A DNA stretch of 64,000 bases from assembly GCF_005153485.1 (NCBI RefSeq), contig NZ_CP039740.1:372001-436000 (forward strand), written 5' to 3'. The position numbers were made by a program, and so were the translations under genes. This document shows positions 35,130-43,653 of this stretch, piece by piece. The notes under the pieces are model-generated. The model had not been told where the DNA came from. It searched no databases and saw only the letters and a list, made by a program, of their open reading frames with translations. Position 1 is the stretch's first letter, and the number at the start of each line of letters is the position of its first letter. This DNA comes from Pseudolabrys sp. FHR47. GTDB lineage: Bacteria > Pseudomonadota > Alphaproteobacteria > Rhizobiales > Xanthobacteraceae.

Positions 35130-35212
35130 GTCATCGTCCGCGAAAGCGGACGATCCAGAACTTCTCTGTGAATATTGAAAGAGCTGGATGCCCCGCATTC
35201 GCGGGGCATGAC
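35130..35212. repeat. Palindromic intergenic repeat between convergent genes
   Basis: Two hairpins, CGTCCGC-GAAA-GCGGACG and ATGCCCCGC-ATTC-GCGGGGCAT, enclosed by GTCAT/ATGAC outer arms. It fills almost the whole gap between paralog 2 and mutS and could terminate both. Same family as 33424-33521 and 55718-55782. Confidence 0.75.
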
Positions 35213-35214
35213 GG

Positions 35215-37974
35215 TCAATGCTTTTCCGCCTCGCGCAGCCTGGCCTTCAACTGATACAGCGCCTCCATCGCCTCGCGCGGCGACAGCTCGTCGGGATTGA
35301 GTGCCGCGATAGCGGCGATGACGCGCTCATGCGCGGGTTCGGCTGGCGCCGCGGGCGGCTGATAATTCGCCGCGAACAGCGGCAGGTCCTCGAAACCTTT
35401 CGGCGCAGCGCGGTCTTCCTGCTCGAGTTTGGCGAGCACCACTTTGGCCCGCTCGATCACGCTTCCCGGCAGACCGGCGAGTTTCGCCACCTGAATACCG
35501 TAGGAGCGGTCGGCGGCGCCGGCCACGACCTCGTGCAGGAAGACGACGTCGCCCTTCCACTCCTTCACCTTCATGGTGACGTTATGAACGCGGGCAAGCC
35601 GCGCCGACAATGCCGTGAGCTCGTGATAATGCGTTGCGAACAGCGAACGGCAGGTGTTGACGTCGTGCAGATGCTCGATGGTGGCCCAGGCGATCGACAG
35701 GCCGTCGAAGGTCGCGGTGCCGCGGCCGATTTCATCCAGAATGACCAGCGCGCGGTTGCCGGCCTGATTGAGAATGGCCGCAGTCTCGACCATCTCGACC
35801 ATGAAGGTCGAGCGGCCGCGCGCCAGATCGTCGGCGGCACCGACGCGCGAGAACAGCCGGTCGACAACGCCGATATGCGCGGCTTTCGCCGGCACGAAAG
35901 AGCCCATCTGCGCCAAGATGGCGATGAGCGCGTTCTGGCGCAGGAAGGTCGACTTGCCGGCCATGTTCGGGCCGGTGATCAGCCAGATGCGGCCGCAGCC
36001 CCCACTCATTTCGTCGCCGGCAGGCGGCGACAGATCGCTGTCATTGGCGACGAAGGGCGTGCCGTCTTTCGACAGCGCCTGCTCGACCACCGGATGGCGG
36101 CCGCCTTCGATGGAGAAGGCGAGGCTGTCATCGACCTGCGGTCGCGCGTAATTGCATTCTGCGGCCAGCGCCGCGAGGCTCGAGGCCACATCGAGCCGGG
36201 CCAGGGCCTCGGCGCATTGCTTGATGGCGTTGCCCTGCGCGATGACGGCGGCGCAGAGTGTGTCGAAAATCTCGAGTTCCAGCCCGAGCGCGCGATCGGC
36301 GGCGCTTGCGATCTTGGCTTCCAACTCGCCGAGCTCTGTCGATGTGAAGCGCACCTGTCCAGCCAGAGTCTGACGATGGATGAAGGTCGCGTTCAGCGGC
36401 GGTTGCATCATCCTGTCGGCGTTGAGCGCCGTGACCTCGACGAAGTAGCCGAGCACATTGTTGTGCTTGATCTTGAGCGCCTTGACGCCGGTGTCGTCGG
36501 CATAGCGTGCCTGCAGCGCGGCGATCACGCGGCGCGATTCATCGCGCAGCGCGCGGTTGTCGTCGAGCGCGGCGTCGTAGCCTTCGCGGACAAAACCGCC
36601 GTCGCGCTTGATCAGCGGCAGCTCGTCGCTCAGCGCGCGGGCGAGTTCGTCGGCCAGCGCGGCATCGACCTTGTGGCACAGGCCGAGGGCCTCCGCGATT
36701 TCGTCCGGCGCATCCTTGATGGTAGCGAGCGCGCGGGCCAGCTCATGCGCGGCGGCGATGCCATCGCGAATCGCGGCGAGGTCACGCGGACCGCCGCGTT
36801 GCAGGGCGATGCGGGTCAGCGCGCGAGCAAGGTCGGGTGCGGCGGCGAGCCGCGAGCGGGTCTCGGCGCGGGCCGCGACGTCGCCGACGAAACAGGCAAC
36901 GGCATCGAGACGCCGCGCGATGGCGTTCACATCGGTGAGCGGCGCCGACAGCCGCTGCGCCAGCAGGCGTGAACCGGCTGAGGTGACGGTGCGGTCGATG
37001 CAGTCGAGCAGCGAGCCGCGCCGCTCGCCTGAGAGCGTGCGCATCAGTTCCAGATTGCCGCGCGTCGCCTGATCGATCGCCATGGTGGAGGCGATGGCTT
37101 CGCGCAAGGGAGGCGACAAAGGCGGGCGCTGGCCGATCTGCGTGCGCTCGATATAGGTGACGGCCGCGGCGGCGGCAGTGATTTCCAGCCGGGTCAGGGC
37201 GCCGAAGCCGTCGCTGGTCGCGACCGCAAAGAACGAAGTGAGGCGGCGCTCGGCGGTCGCGCTGTCGAAAACGTCGCGGCCGAGTGGGGTCACCGCCGGC
37301 AGTTCGCGCCACAGCGGGATCAGTTCGATGTCGGTATTGAGCGCGTCCGAGATCAGGATTTCGCCGGGCTCCAGCCGCGCGATTTCGGCGGGCAGCATGA
37401 CGCGGTCGCATTCGGTGATACGGAATTCGCCGGTCGACATGTCGATCCAGGCGAGCCCGAAGCGCGCTTTGGTGCCGACCGAGGACAGCCGCGCCCGCGC
37501 GATGGCGAGCAGGTAGTTGTTGCGCCGCGCGTCGAGCAGCGTGTCCTCGGTGAGCGTGCCGGGCGTGACAAGCCGAACGACGTCGCGCTTGACGACGCTC
37601 TTTGAGCCGCGCTTCTTGGCTTCGGCCGGATCCTCGAGCTGCTCGCACACCGCGACGCGATGGCCGAGCGCGATCAGGCGATGCAGATATTCGTCGGATC
37701 GGTGGATCGGCACCCCGCACATCGGGATGTCCTGCCCCTGATGCTTGCCGCGCTTGGTGAGCACGATGCCGAGCGCCCGGCTCGCTACCTCGGCGTCCTC
37801 GAAGAACAGCTCGTAGAAATCGCCCATCCGGTAGAACAGCAGCGAGTCCGGGTTGGCGGTCTTGATCTCGATATATTGCTCGAGCATCGGCGACAGCTTG
37901 CCACTGTCCGGCGGTTGCGTGCCTTCCGGAGACAATTCTGGTTCGGACATGCCGGCGGGCTGGGTGAGGGACAT
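35215..37974 (-). CDS. mutS: DNA mismatch repair protein MutS
   Basis: Mismatch-recognition ATPase, 919 residues. The Phe-Tyr-Glu mismatch wedge is in [13 protein letters not shown] (F53-E55). The ATPase domain has Walker [10 protein letters not shown] (about residue 666), the [15 protein letters not shown] signature, Walker [17 protein letters not shown] and [10 protein letters not shown]. The C-terminus carries the [14 protein letters not shown] [17 protein letters not shown] tail for oligomerisation and MutL contact. ATGs at 37974 and 37950 are both possible; neither has a good ribosome site. Monocistronic. Confidence 0.97.
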   Translation of the reverse strand: MSLTQPAGMSEPELSPEGTQPPDSGKLSPMLEQYIEIKTANPDSLLFYRMGDFYELFFEDAEVASRALGIVLTKRGKHQGQDIPMCGVPIHRSDEYLHRLIALGHRVAVCEQLEDPAEAKKRGSKSVVKRDVVRLVTPGTLTEDTLLDARRNNYLLAIARARLSSVGTKARFGLAWIDMSTGEFRITECDRVMLPAEIARLEPGEILISDALNTDIELIPLWRELPAVTPLGRDVFDSATAERRLTSFFAVATSDGFGALTRLEITAAAAAVTYIERTQIGQRPPLSPPLREAIASTMAIDQATRGNLELMRTLSGERRGSLLDCIDRTVTSAGSRLLAQRLSAPLTDVNAIARRLDAVACFVGDVAARAETRSRLAAAPDLARALTRIALQRGGPRDLAAIRDGIAAAHELARALATIKDAPDEIAEALGLCHKVDAALADELARALSDELPLIKRDGGFVREGYDAALDDNRALRDESRRVIAALQARYADDTGVKALKIKHNNVLGYFVEVTALNADRMMQPPLNATFIHRQTLAGQVRFTSTELGELEAKIASAADRALGLELEIFDTLCAAVIAQGNAIKQCAEALARLDVASSLAALAAECNYARPQVDDSLAFSIEGGRHPVVEQALSKDGTPFVANDSDLSPPAGDEMSGGCGRIWLITGPNMAGKSTFLRQNALIAILAQMGSFVPAKAAHIGVVDRLFSRVGAADDLARGRSTFMVEMVETAAILNQAGNRALVILDEIGRGTATFDGLSIAWATIEHLHDVNTCRSLFATHYHELTALSARLARVHNVTMKVKEWKGDVVFLHEVVAGAADRSYGIQVAKLAGLPGSVIERAKVVLAKLEQEDRAAPKGFEDLPLFAANYQPPAAPAEPAHERVIAAIAALNPDELSPREAMEALYQLKARLREAEKH

Positions 37975-38033
37975 TGCGGCAAAATAGCCCAGTTGGATGG
38001 ACCATTTAAGCCCCGCGGCGCCTCATTTCCCCG

Positions 38034-39242
38034 CTAAATCATCTCATTGGCCCGCCTGAGGCCCAGGATCATCGAGGTGTTCAGGAGATGCGCCCGTGCC
38101 TTGGCCGGGTCATTCGCCACCGCGATCATTTCCTCAAGGTGCTGGCGCTGCACGGCGGGATCGCGCTCTTCCATCATCCGCTTGTTACGGATGGACATGG
38201 TCTGCACCTGCTCGATGGTGGCGAAGCGGCGCTGCCGCGAATAGAGGTCGAGCAGATATTCGCCCCCTTCGCCGCGCCAGTGGGCGGCGAGCTTGTCGCA
38301 CAGATTGATGGCATCGTGGATGCCGCTGTTGAGGCCGAAGCCGCCGAGCGGGTTGTTGAGATGCGCGGCGTCGCCCGCCAGCAGCACGCGGCCGACGCGA
38401 AACGACGAGGCGACGCGTTGGTGCACCCGGTAGGTGCTTTTATAGAGGATGTCGTAGACGCCCCGTTTCGGCACTAGCCGTTGCAAAGCCGCCTCAACGC
38501 GCGCGGGCGACAGCAACACCTCGTCGCTTTCCTCCGGGTTGACTGGATAAGCGAGCCGCCACAGGCCCGGCGGGCCTACATCGGGCACCTTGAACAGCGC
38601 ACCCCATTCAACGGGATCGGCGATATAGCAGTTATAGGCAAAGCCGTGTTGCGCGAAGTCGTAGGACGTCGAGACGACGACGAACAGTTCCGGCCAGGTG
38701 AAGCCCTCGAAGTCGATGGCCAGACCCTTGCGCACCACGCTGCGGCCGCCATCGGCGCCGATCAGCCATGACGCTTCGAAGCGGCGATCACCGGACGGGC
38801 CGCTGGTCTCCACCGTGACGCCGTCGTCCGTTTGCGTATAGCCGGTCACGGCGTGGCCGAAATGAATCTCGGCGCCGCCTTCCTGCTTCAGCAAGTCAAG
38901 TTGGATCGGCGTCAGCCGGTGCTGCTCGAGATGCAGGCGATAGGGATAGGGCGTGACATCGGAAAGAAGATCGAGGTCGAACTCGGCGACCAGGTCCCCC
39001 GGCCGGTTGCGAACCTGCCAATGGCGGACCTTGATGCCGGTCTCGTGCATCCGCTCGGTGATGCCGTAGGGCGCCATCATTTCGAGCGTCGGTGGATGGA
39101 ACGAGCCGGCGCGCAGGTCGTGCGTCAGCGCCTCCTCGGCTTCCAGCAATACGACTGGGATATCCTGCGCGCGCAAGGCCAGCGCGCACATCAGGCCGGT
39201 GGGGCCGGCGCCGGCGATGACCACCGGCTTGCGTGTCGTCAT
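38034..39242 (-). CDS. FAD-dependent aromatic-ring monooxygenase
   Basis: Class A flavoprotein monooxygenase, 402 residues. FAD motifs are GAGPTGLMCALAL (11-23), the LIGADGGRSVVRK DG motif and GRVLLAGDAAHLNNPLGGFGLNSGIHDA near residue 290. The fold is that of p-hydroxybenzoate hydroxylase/MhpA, but the sequence is not PobA-like. It is 25 bases downstream of the amidohydrolase gene, so the two likely form an operon. A phenolic intermediate of the hydroxycinnamate block may be its substrate; this is inference. Confidence 0.8.
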   Translation of the reverse strand: MTTRKPVVIAGAGPTGLMCALALRAQDIPVVLLEAEEALTHDLRAGSFHPPTLEMMAPYGITERMHETGIKVRHWQVRNRPGDLVAEFDLDLLSDVTPYPYRLHLEQHRLTPIQLDLLKQEGGAEIHFGHAVTGYTQTDDGVTVETSGPSGDRRFEASWLIGADGGRSVVRKGLAIDFEGFTWPELFVVVSTSYDFAQHGFAYNCYIADPVEWGALFKVPDVGPPGLWRLAYPVNPEESDEVLLSPARVEAALQRLVPKRGVYDILYKSTYRVHQRVASSFRVGRVLLAGDAAHLNNPLGGFGLNSGIHDAINLCDKLAAHWRGEGGEYLLDLYSRQRRFATIEQVQTMSIRNKRMMEERDPAVQRQHLEEMIAVANDPAKARAHLLNTSMILGLRRANEMI

Positions 39243-39267
39243 GATCGGCGTCCGTCCCGCAATCCGC

Positions 39268-40284
39268 TTACTTCACCAGCTTCGTGCCGGTCATGCGTTC
39301 GAGATTGCCGTGCCAGATCGCTTCTTTGGTGGCCTTCGGCAGGTCGACCTCGTCCATGAACTTGATGGCGTCGCGCGTGTACATCGTGCCCTTCTCGGGG
39401 TCGAACGGACAGTCCGAGGCAAACACGATCTTGTCGTGGTCGAAGAACGACAGGCCGATATCGACGCCAGCGCGCGAGGAGAAGGTCGCGGTATCGGCGT
39501 AGAAGCGGTGCTTGAAGTAATCGAGCGGGCGGTGCTTGAGTTCGCCGAGCAGCTTGCCGAGGTCCTCGCCTGAGGTGCGCGAACCGAGCTGGTCCCAGCC
39601 GGGACCGATACGGCCTTCCACCATCGGCACGATGCCGCCGAAATGGTGGCTGATGACCTTCAGCTTCGGATACTTGTCCATGATCTTGGAAAACACGAGG
39701 CGCGCCATCGCCGCGGCGGTCTCGTAAGACCAGCCGAAGGCCCACCAGATTTCATACTTGGAGGTCTTCTCGCTGGCGTAATCGGGGAAGTTGGCGCCGC
39801 GCGAGGGATGCATCCAGATCGGCTTGTCGAGCTTTTCCATCTCGGCAAAGAACGGCTCGAACTTCGGATCGTCGAGCGGCACGCCGGCGACATTGGTGTA
39901 GATTTGCACGCCGAGCGCGCCGTTTTTGATCGCGCGCCGCGCTTCCGCGACGCCGGCGTCCGGCGCACCGAGCGCGCCCTGCGCTACCCAGCCGGGGAAG
40001 TGATCGCGGTCCTTCTCGATGATCTCGGCGAACTCATCGTTGATAAGCCGCGCATATTCCTCGACCTTGGCGCCGTCGCCCTTGGCGAGCATTTCCAGCG
40101 GCGGCATGCCGTGCGACAGGATCTGCGCATAATCGGGGAATGTGTCGACCACCTTCTTGCGGATGTCGAGATCGTGGATGCACGGCACTTCGCGCATGCG
40201 CTTGCCGATATCGGGCAGGCCTGAGTCGATCAGCACCTTGAAGAAGCGGCTCGGCAGAAAGTGGTTCCAGGCGTCGATGCGCAT
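39268..40284 (-). CDS. Amidohydrolase-superfamily (ACMSD-like) protein
   Basis: Amidohydrolase_2 family, 338 residues, related to aminocarboxymuconate-semialdehyde decarboxylase and other aromatic-acid decarboxylases. Start block MRIDAWNHFLPSRFF keeps the second His of the metal HxH but has Trp where ACMSD has the first His. Later ligands appear in IWMHPSRG, KVISHHFGGIVPM and the Asp of FASDCPFDPEKG. The frame opens at 40308, but the ATG at 40284 opens the conserved start. A C-C hydrolase/decarboxylase role on an aromatic acid is plausible. Confidence 0.75.
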   Translation of the reverse strand: MRIDAWNHFLPSRFFKVLIDSGLPDIGKRMREVPCIHDLDIRKKVVDTFPDYAQILSHGMPPLEMLAKGDGAKVEEYARLINDEFAEIIEKDRDHFPGWVAQGALGAPDAGVAEARRAIKNGALGVQIYTNVAGVPLDDPKFEPFFAEMEKLDKPIWMHPSRGANFPDYASEKTSKYEIWWAFGWSYETAAAMARLVFSKIMDKYPKLKVISHHFGGIVPMVEGRIGPGWDQLGSRTSGEDLGKLLGELKHRPLDYFKHRFYADTATFSSRAGVDIGLSFFDHDKIVFASDCPFDPEKGTMYTRDAIKFMDEVDLPKATKEAIWHGNLERMTGTKLVK

Positions 40285-40423
40285 CGGCGTTTTTCCCGTG
40301 GTTCGCAAATCCGGTTTTCGGATTGCGGAATGTTGATTGTCGGTTGGTCCGCGTTCTACGCGAGCGGCGCAAGGCTGACAACGCAGGCCGGCGGTTGCGG
40401 CCTATGCGCCAACTGGGCGTGCT

Positions 40424-40566
40424 CCCTCTCCCCCATAGGCGAGCGAACGCTCGCCGTCCGGCGAGCTATGGGGGAGAGGGTTGGGGTGAGGGGGTAAGTG
40501 CCTCTCGATAGTTTGTAACCCCTCACCCGGCTCACTTCGTGAGCCGACCTCTCCCTATGGGAGAGG
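40424..40566 (-). repeat. Multi-hairpin intergenic repeat, copy B (inverted)
   Basis: Reverse-oriented relative of 29939-30046. Hairpins: CCCTCTCCCCCATA/TATGGGGGAGAGGG (40424-40480, with a nested GCGAGCG/CGCTCGC), GGCTCAC-TTC-GTGAGCC (40529-40545) and CCTCTCCC-TAT-GGGAGAGG (40548-40566). GGTTGGGGTGAGGGGGTAAG and TAGTTTGTAACCCCTCACCC are the complement of copy A's spacers. It fills the roughly 300-base gap between thioesterase and amidohydrolase genes, which otherwise shows nothing coding. Confidence 0.85.
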
Positions 40567-40586
40567 TGAAGAAAGCGGCGAAAGCC

Positions 40587-40997
40587 TTACTCGAACTTGG
40601 CCAGCACCGCGTCGGGAATGGGATGGGACTTGAGCTGCCCACCGGCGTCCCGCACCGTCCAGACTCGCTTCTCGTTGGCCTCGACACAGGTCTCGCCCTT
40701 CAGCGTGATCGTATGGCTCACTTCGAACGAGGTGCGGCCGAAGGTGATGGTGCTGGCGACCAGACAATCGTCGCCGAAGCGGGTCGGCTTGAGGAACCGG
40801 GCCTGCGTCTTGAGCAGCGGCCAGCCGGCGAATTCCAGCTTGTCGAACATCTCGTATTTGGTGATGCCGAGCGCCGACTCGAACAGCATTTCGATCGAGT
40901 GGTCGAAGATGCGGAAATAATTGGGATAGAAGATGATCCCGGCGGGGTCGCAGTCGCCCCATTCGATGCGCAGGTTTCGCGTGTTGGTGTAGGCCAT
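40587..40997 (-). CDS. 4-hydroxybenzoyl-CoA thioesterase-type enzyme
   Basis: Hot-dog-fold acyl-CoA thioesterase, 136 residues. The N-terminal IEWGDCDPAGIIFYPNYFRIFD is nearly the signature of Pseudomonas 4-hydroxybenzoyl-CoA thioesterase, including the catalytic Asp at residue 17. In this operon it should hydrolyse a benzoyl-type CoA ester (vanilloyl-CoA, 4-hydroxybenzoyl-CoA) made by thiolytic side-chain shortening. Twelve bases downstream of the methyltransferase gene, last of a six-gene run beginning at 47390. Confidence 0.88.
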   Translation of the reverse strand: MAYTNTRNLRIEWGDCDPAGIIFYPNYFRIFDHSIEMLFESALGITKYEMFDKLEFAGWPLLKTQARFLKPTRFGDDCLVASTITFGRTSFEVSHTITLKGETCVEANEKRVWTVRDAGGQLKSHPIPDAVLAKFE

Positions 40998-41009
40998 GGC
41001 GCTCGTTTA

Positions 41010-41624
41010 TTAGCGGTGTTCGGCTCGCCGCGCCAGCCAGATGGTGTGGCCGCCGCAGTCCGGATCGTGCATGCAGGCATCCAGCACGGCAAAGCCGTTG
41101 GCCGCGAGCAGCGCCCGATACTCGTCCGGGGCGAGACTGGCGTGATAGAGCGGCTCGCCGTGGAGATTGCCGATGGCTTCGCCGTGTTCGGAGCCGCTGG
41201 TGAACATCAAGGGTGCGCCCGGTAAGGCATGCGCGGCGAAGAGTGGGAACATGCGCCTCTGATCGTCATGAGCAAGGTGAAAGAACGAGTCCCAGGCGAG
41301 GATGCCGCCGAAGCGATGGCCGAGGTCGAGCGTCCGCATGTCGGTAACGCGCCAGTCCTGATCGGGAAAGTCCCGCCGGCACAATTCAATCATGGTGGGC
41401 GATGAATCGACGCCGGTGACGGCGCGGTCCTGCGGAATCAGATAGGCCGCGATGGGACGGCCGAAGCCGCAGCCGATATCGAGGATGGCGCTGCCTTCCG
41501 GCGCAAGACTCAGGAAACGATCGAGCCAGCCTTGCTCGAAGAAGTGCGGCTGTCGCCGCCGGTCGGCGGCCCAGTCATGCGCCTTGCGCTCGTAGAGATC
41601 GACGATGCGGTCGGCGTCACTCAT
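41010..41624 (-). CDS. Class I SAM-dependent methyltransferase
   Basis: Small Rossmann-fold methyltransferase, 204 residues. The SAM loop is ILDIGCGFGRPIAAYL, with VTGVDSSPTMIELCRRDFP (acidic ribose ligand) and the motif IV-like FGGILAWDSFFHLAHDDQ. Its start lies 3 bases after the SDR stop within the hydroxycinnamate operon. Why this operon needs a methyltransferase is unclear; small-molecule O- or C-methylation is possible. No substrate motif. Confidence 0.72.
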   Translation of the reverse strand: MSDADRIVDLYERKAHDWAADRRRQPHFFEQGWLDRFLSLAPEGSAILDIGCGFGRPIAAYLIPQDRAVTGVDSSPTMIELCRRDFPDQDWRVTDMRTLDLGHRFGGILAWDSFFHLAHDDQRRMFPLFAAHALPGAPLMFTSGSEHGEAIGNLHGEPLYHASLAPDEYRALLAANGFAVLDACMHDPDCGGHTIWLARRAEHR

Positions 41625-41627
41625 CCT

Positions 41628-42389
41628 TCAGCGCGGCGCCATGCGCAGCGCGCCGTCGATGCGGATGACTTCGCCGTTGAGATAGCCGTTCTCGACGATG
41701 TGCAGCGCGAGCTTGGCGTATTCTTCCGGCTCGCCGAGACGCTTGGGGAACGGCACCGAGGCGCCGAGCGAATCCTGCGTTTCCTGCGGCAGGCCCTTGA
41801 GCATCGGCGTTGAGAAAATGCCCGGCGCGATAGCGCAGACGCGGATGCCGAACTGCGCGAATTCGCGCGCCGCCGGCAGCGTCAGCGCCGCGACGGCGCC
41901 CTTGGACGAGGCATAGGCGGACTGGCCGATCTGGCCCTCGAAGGCCGCGACCGACGCCGTGGAAATAATGACGCCGCGCTCGCCACCTGCGAGCGGCTCG
42001 GCCGCCTGCATGTTGGCGGCGACCAGCCGCATCATGTTGAAAGAGCCGATCAGATTGACGCGAATAACGCGCTCATAGTCGGCGAGCGGCATCGGGCCGT
42101 CTTTGCCGACGATGCGCTTGGCCGGGCCGATGCCCGCGCAATTGACCAGCACGCGCGCCGGGCCATGGACAGTCGCAGCGGCATCGATCGCGGCCTTGGC
42201 GCCGGTGTCGGACGCGACGTCGCAGGCAATGGCGATGCCGCCGATCTCGTTGGCGACGTCATTGGCCGCCTTTTCGTTGAGATCGAACACGGCGACCTTG
42301 GCGCCGGCCTTGGCCAGCACGCGCGCGGTCGCGGCGCCCAAACCCGATGCGCCGCCGGTGACGATCGCGGCCTGTCCCTTAATGTCCAT
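41628..42389 (-). CDS. SDR-type 3-hydroxyacyl-CoA dehydrogenase
   Basis: Short-chain dehydrogenase of 253 residues resembling 3-hydroxyacyl-CoA dehydrogenase type 2 (HSD17B10). Cofactor loop [11 protein letters not shown] (11-21), Asp at the end of strand 2 (VAVFDLNE, favouring NAD), LVNCAGIG, and the catalytic Ser146, Tyr159, Lys163 ([21 protein letters not shown]). It lies between thiolase and methyltransferase genes with tiny gaps. Expected role: oxidise the 3-hydroxyacyl-CoA formed from a hydroxycinnamoyl-CoA. Confidence 0.85.
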   Translation of the reverse strand: MDIKGQAAIVTGGASGLGAATARVLAKAGAKVAVFDLNEKAANDVANEIGGIAIACDVASDTGAKAAIDAAATVHGPARVLVNCAGIGPAKRIVGKDGPMPLADYERVIRVNLIGSFNMMRLVAANMQAAEPLAGGERGVIISTASVAAFEGQIGQSAYASSKGAVAALTLPAAREFAQFGIRVCAIAPGIFSTPMLKGLPQETQDSLGASVPFPKRLGEPEEYAKLALHIVENGYLNGEVIRIDGALRMAPR

Positions 42390-42401
42390 TGTACGGTCCT
42401 C

Positions 42402-43649
42402 TTAGTGCTTCGCGTCCGGGTTCTCGATCAGCAGCGCAATGCCCTGGCCGCCGCCGATGCAGGCCGAGGAGATACCATAACGCAGGCCGCTGCGCTTCAA
42501 CTCACGCGCCAAAGTCAGGGTCAGGCGGATACCGGTGGCGCCCAGCGGGTGGCCGATGGCGATGGCGCCGCCATTGACGTTGAGCTTGTCCTCGTCGAGC
42601 CCGAGCGCGCGGGCGCAGGCCATCACCTGCGCGCCGAAGGCCTCGTTGATCTCGAAGCGGCCGATGTCCTCGAGCTTGAGGCCGGCGCGTTCGATCACGG
42701 CCTTGATCGCCGGCACCGGACCGATGCCCATGATCTCCGGTGGCACACCGACGGCGGCGCTGGCGATGATGCGCGCCAGCGTCTTCTTGCCGTTCTTTTC
42801 GGCATAGGCCTTGGACGACACTAGCACGGCTGCCGCGCCATCGACGATGGCCGAGGAATTGCCGCCGGTCTGCACGCCGCCGAAGGCCGGTTTGATCTTG
42901 GCCAGTTGCTCGACGGACGAGGGACGCACATGCGTGTCGCTGGTCACGTCTTCTTTCACGCGGATGCCGCGCGCATTCATGCCCTCGACTTCGAACTTCT
43001 CGGTCGTCACGGCTGAGATTTCACCGGCGCGGAATTCGGCGGCCTTCACGGCGCGCTCGAACGAGCGCGAGGCATAGGCGTCCACTTCGGCGCGCGTGAT
43101 CTGATATTGCTTGGCGAGATTCTCCGCGGTGTCGCCCATGGTGCAGTTGACGCCGGGATCCATCAGCGCTTCCCACAGGAAGTCCTTGAACTCGACCTGT
43201 CCCATGCGGAAACCGCCGCGGCTGGTGTAGGACGCGACCGGATTGCGGCTCATCGACTCGGCGCCGACGCACAGAGCGAGATCGGCGCGCTTGAGCGAGG
43301 TGGCGTCGGAAGCTTGCGCGATCACTTCAATGCCGGTACCGCAAACGCGCTGCACCAGATGCGCCGGCGTTTCCTGTGGCACGCCGGCATAAAGCCCGAC
43401 ATGGCGCGGCAGCATGTAGGCATCGAACGAGGCCTGCGCCATCGAGCCGGCGATCACGGTGCCCACATCCTTGGCCGACACGCCGGATTTCTTGATGGCC
43501 TCGCGCGCGGCCTTGATGCCGAGGTCGATCGGTGAAATTGGCGCCAGCGCGCCGTTATAGTCGACGAAGGGCGTGCGCGCGCCGTCGATCAGCCAGGCGT
43601 CGTCATAGGTGGCGCCGATACCGGCGGGTTTGTCGGTCACTTCTGTCAC
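42402..43649 (-). CDS. Acetyl-CoA acyltransferase (thiolase)
   Basis: Thiolase II-fold enzyme, 415 residues, with acyl-carrying Cys103 (QRVCGTGIEV), His367 (AIGHPLGATG) and the second Cys397 (SACIGGGQG). It cleaves 3-oxoacyl-CoA. In this operon the expected products are acetyl-CoA and an aroyl-CoA such as vanilloyl-CoA. Four bases separate it from the upstream synthase gene. It is a different enzyme from the PcaF thiolase at 50404, with only family-level similarity. Confidence 0.88.
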   Translation of the reverse strand: MTEVTDKPAGIGATYDDAWLIDGARTPFVDYNGALAPISPIDLGIKAAREAIKKSGVSAKDVGTVIAGSMAQASFDAYMLPRHVGLYAGVPQETPAHLVQRVCGTGIEVIAQASDATSLKRADLALCVGAESMSRNPVASYTSRGGFRMGQVEFKDFLWEALMDPGVNCTMGDTAENLAKQYQITRAEVDAYASRSFERAVKAAEFRAGEISAVTTEKFEVEGMNARGIRVKEDVTSDTHVRPSSVEQLAKIKPAFGGVQTGGNSSAIVDGAAAVLVSSKAYAEKNGKKTLARIIASAAVGVPPEIMGIGPVPAIKAVIERAGLKLEDIGRFEINEAFGAQVMACARALGLDEDKLNVNGGAIAIGHPLGATGIRLTLTLARELKRSGLRYGISSACIGGGQGIALLIENPDAKH

Positions 43650-43653
43650 TCCA

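Noticed and set aside
35218..36972. 584-codon plus-strand frame opposite mutS
   Set aside because: Antisense shadow of MutS without motifs or a ribosome site.
38034..39242. p-hydroxybenzoate hydroxylase PobA
   Set aside because: Flavin motifs match the class, but the N-terminal and substrate regions differ from PobA; a specific name is not supported.
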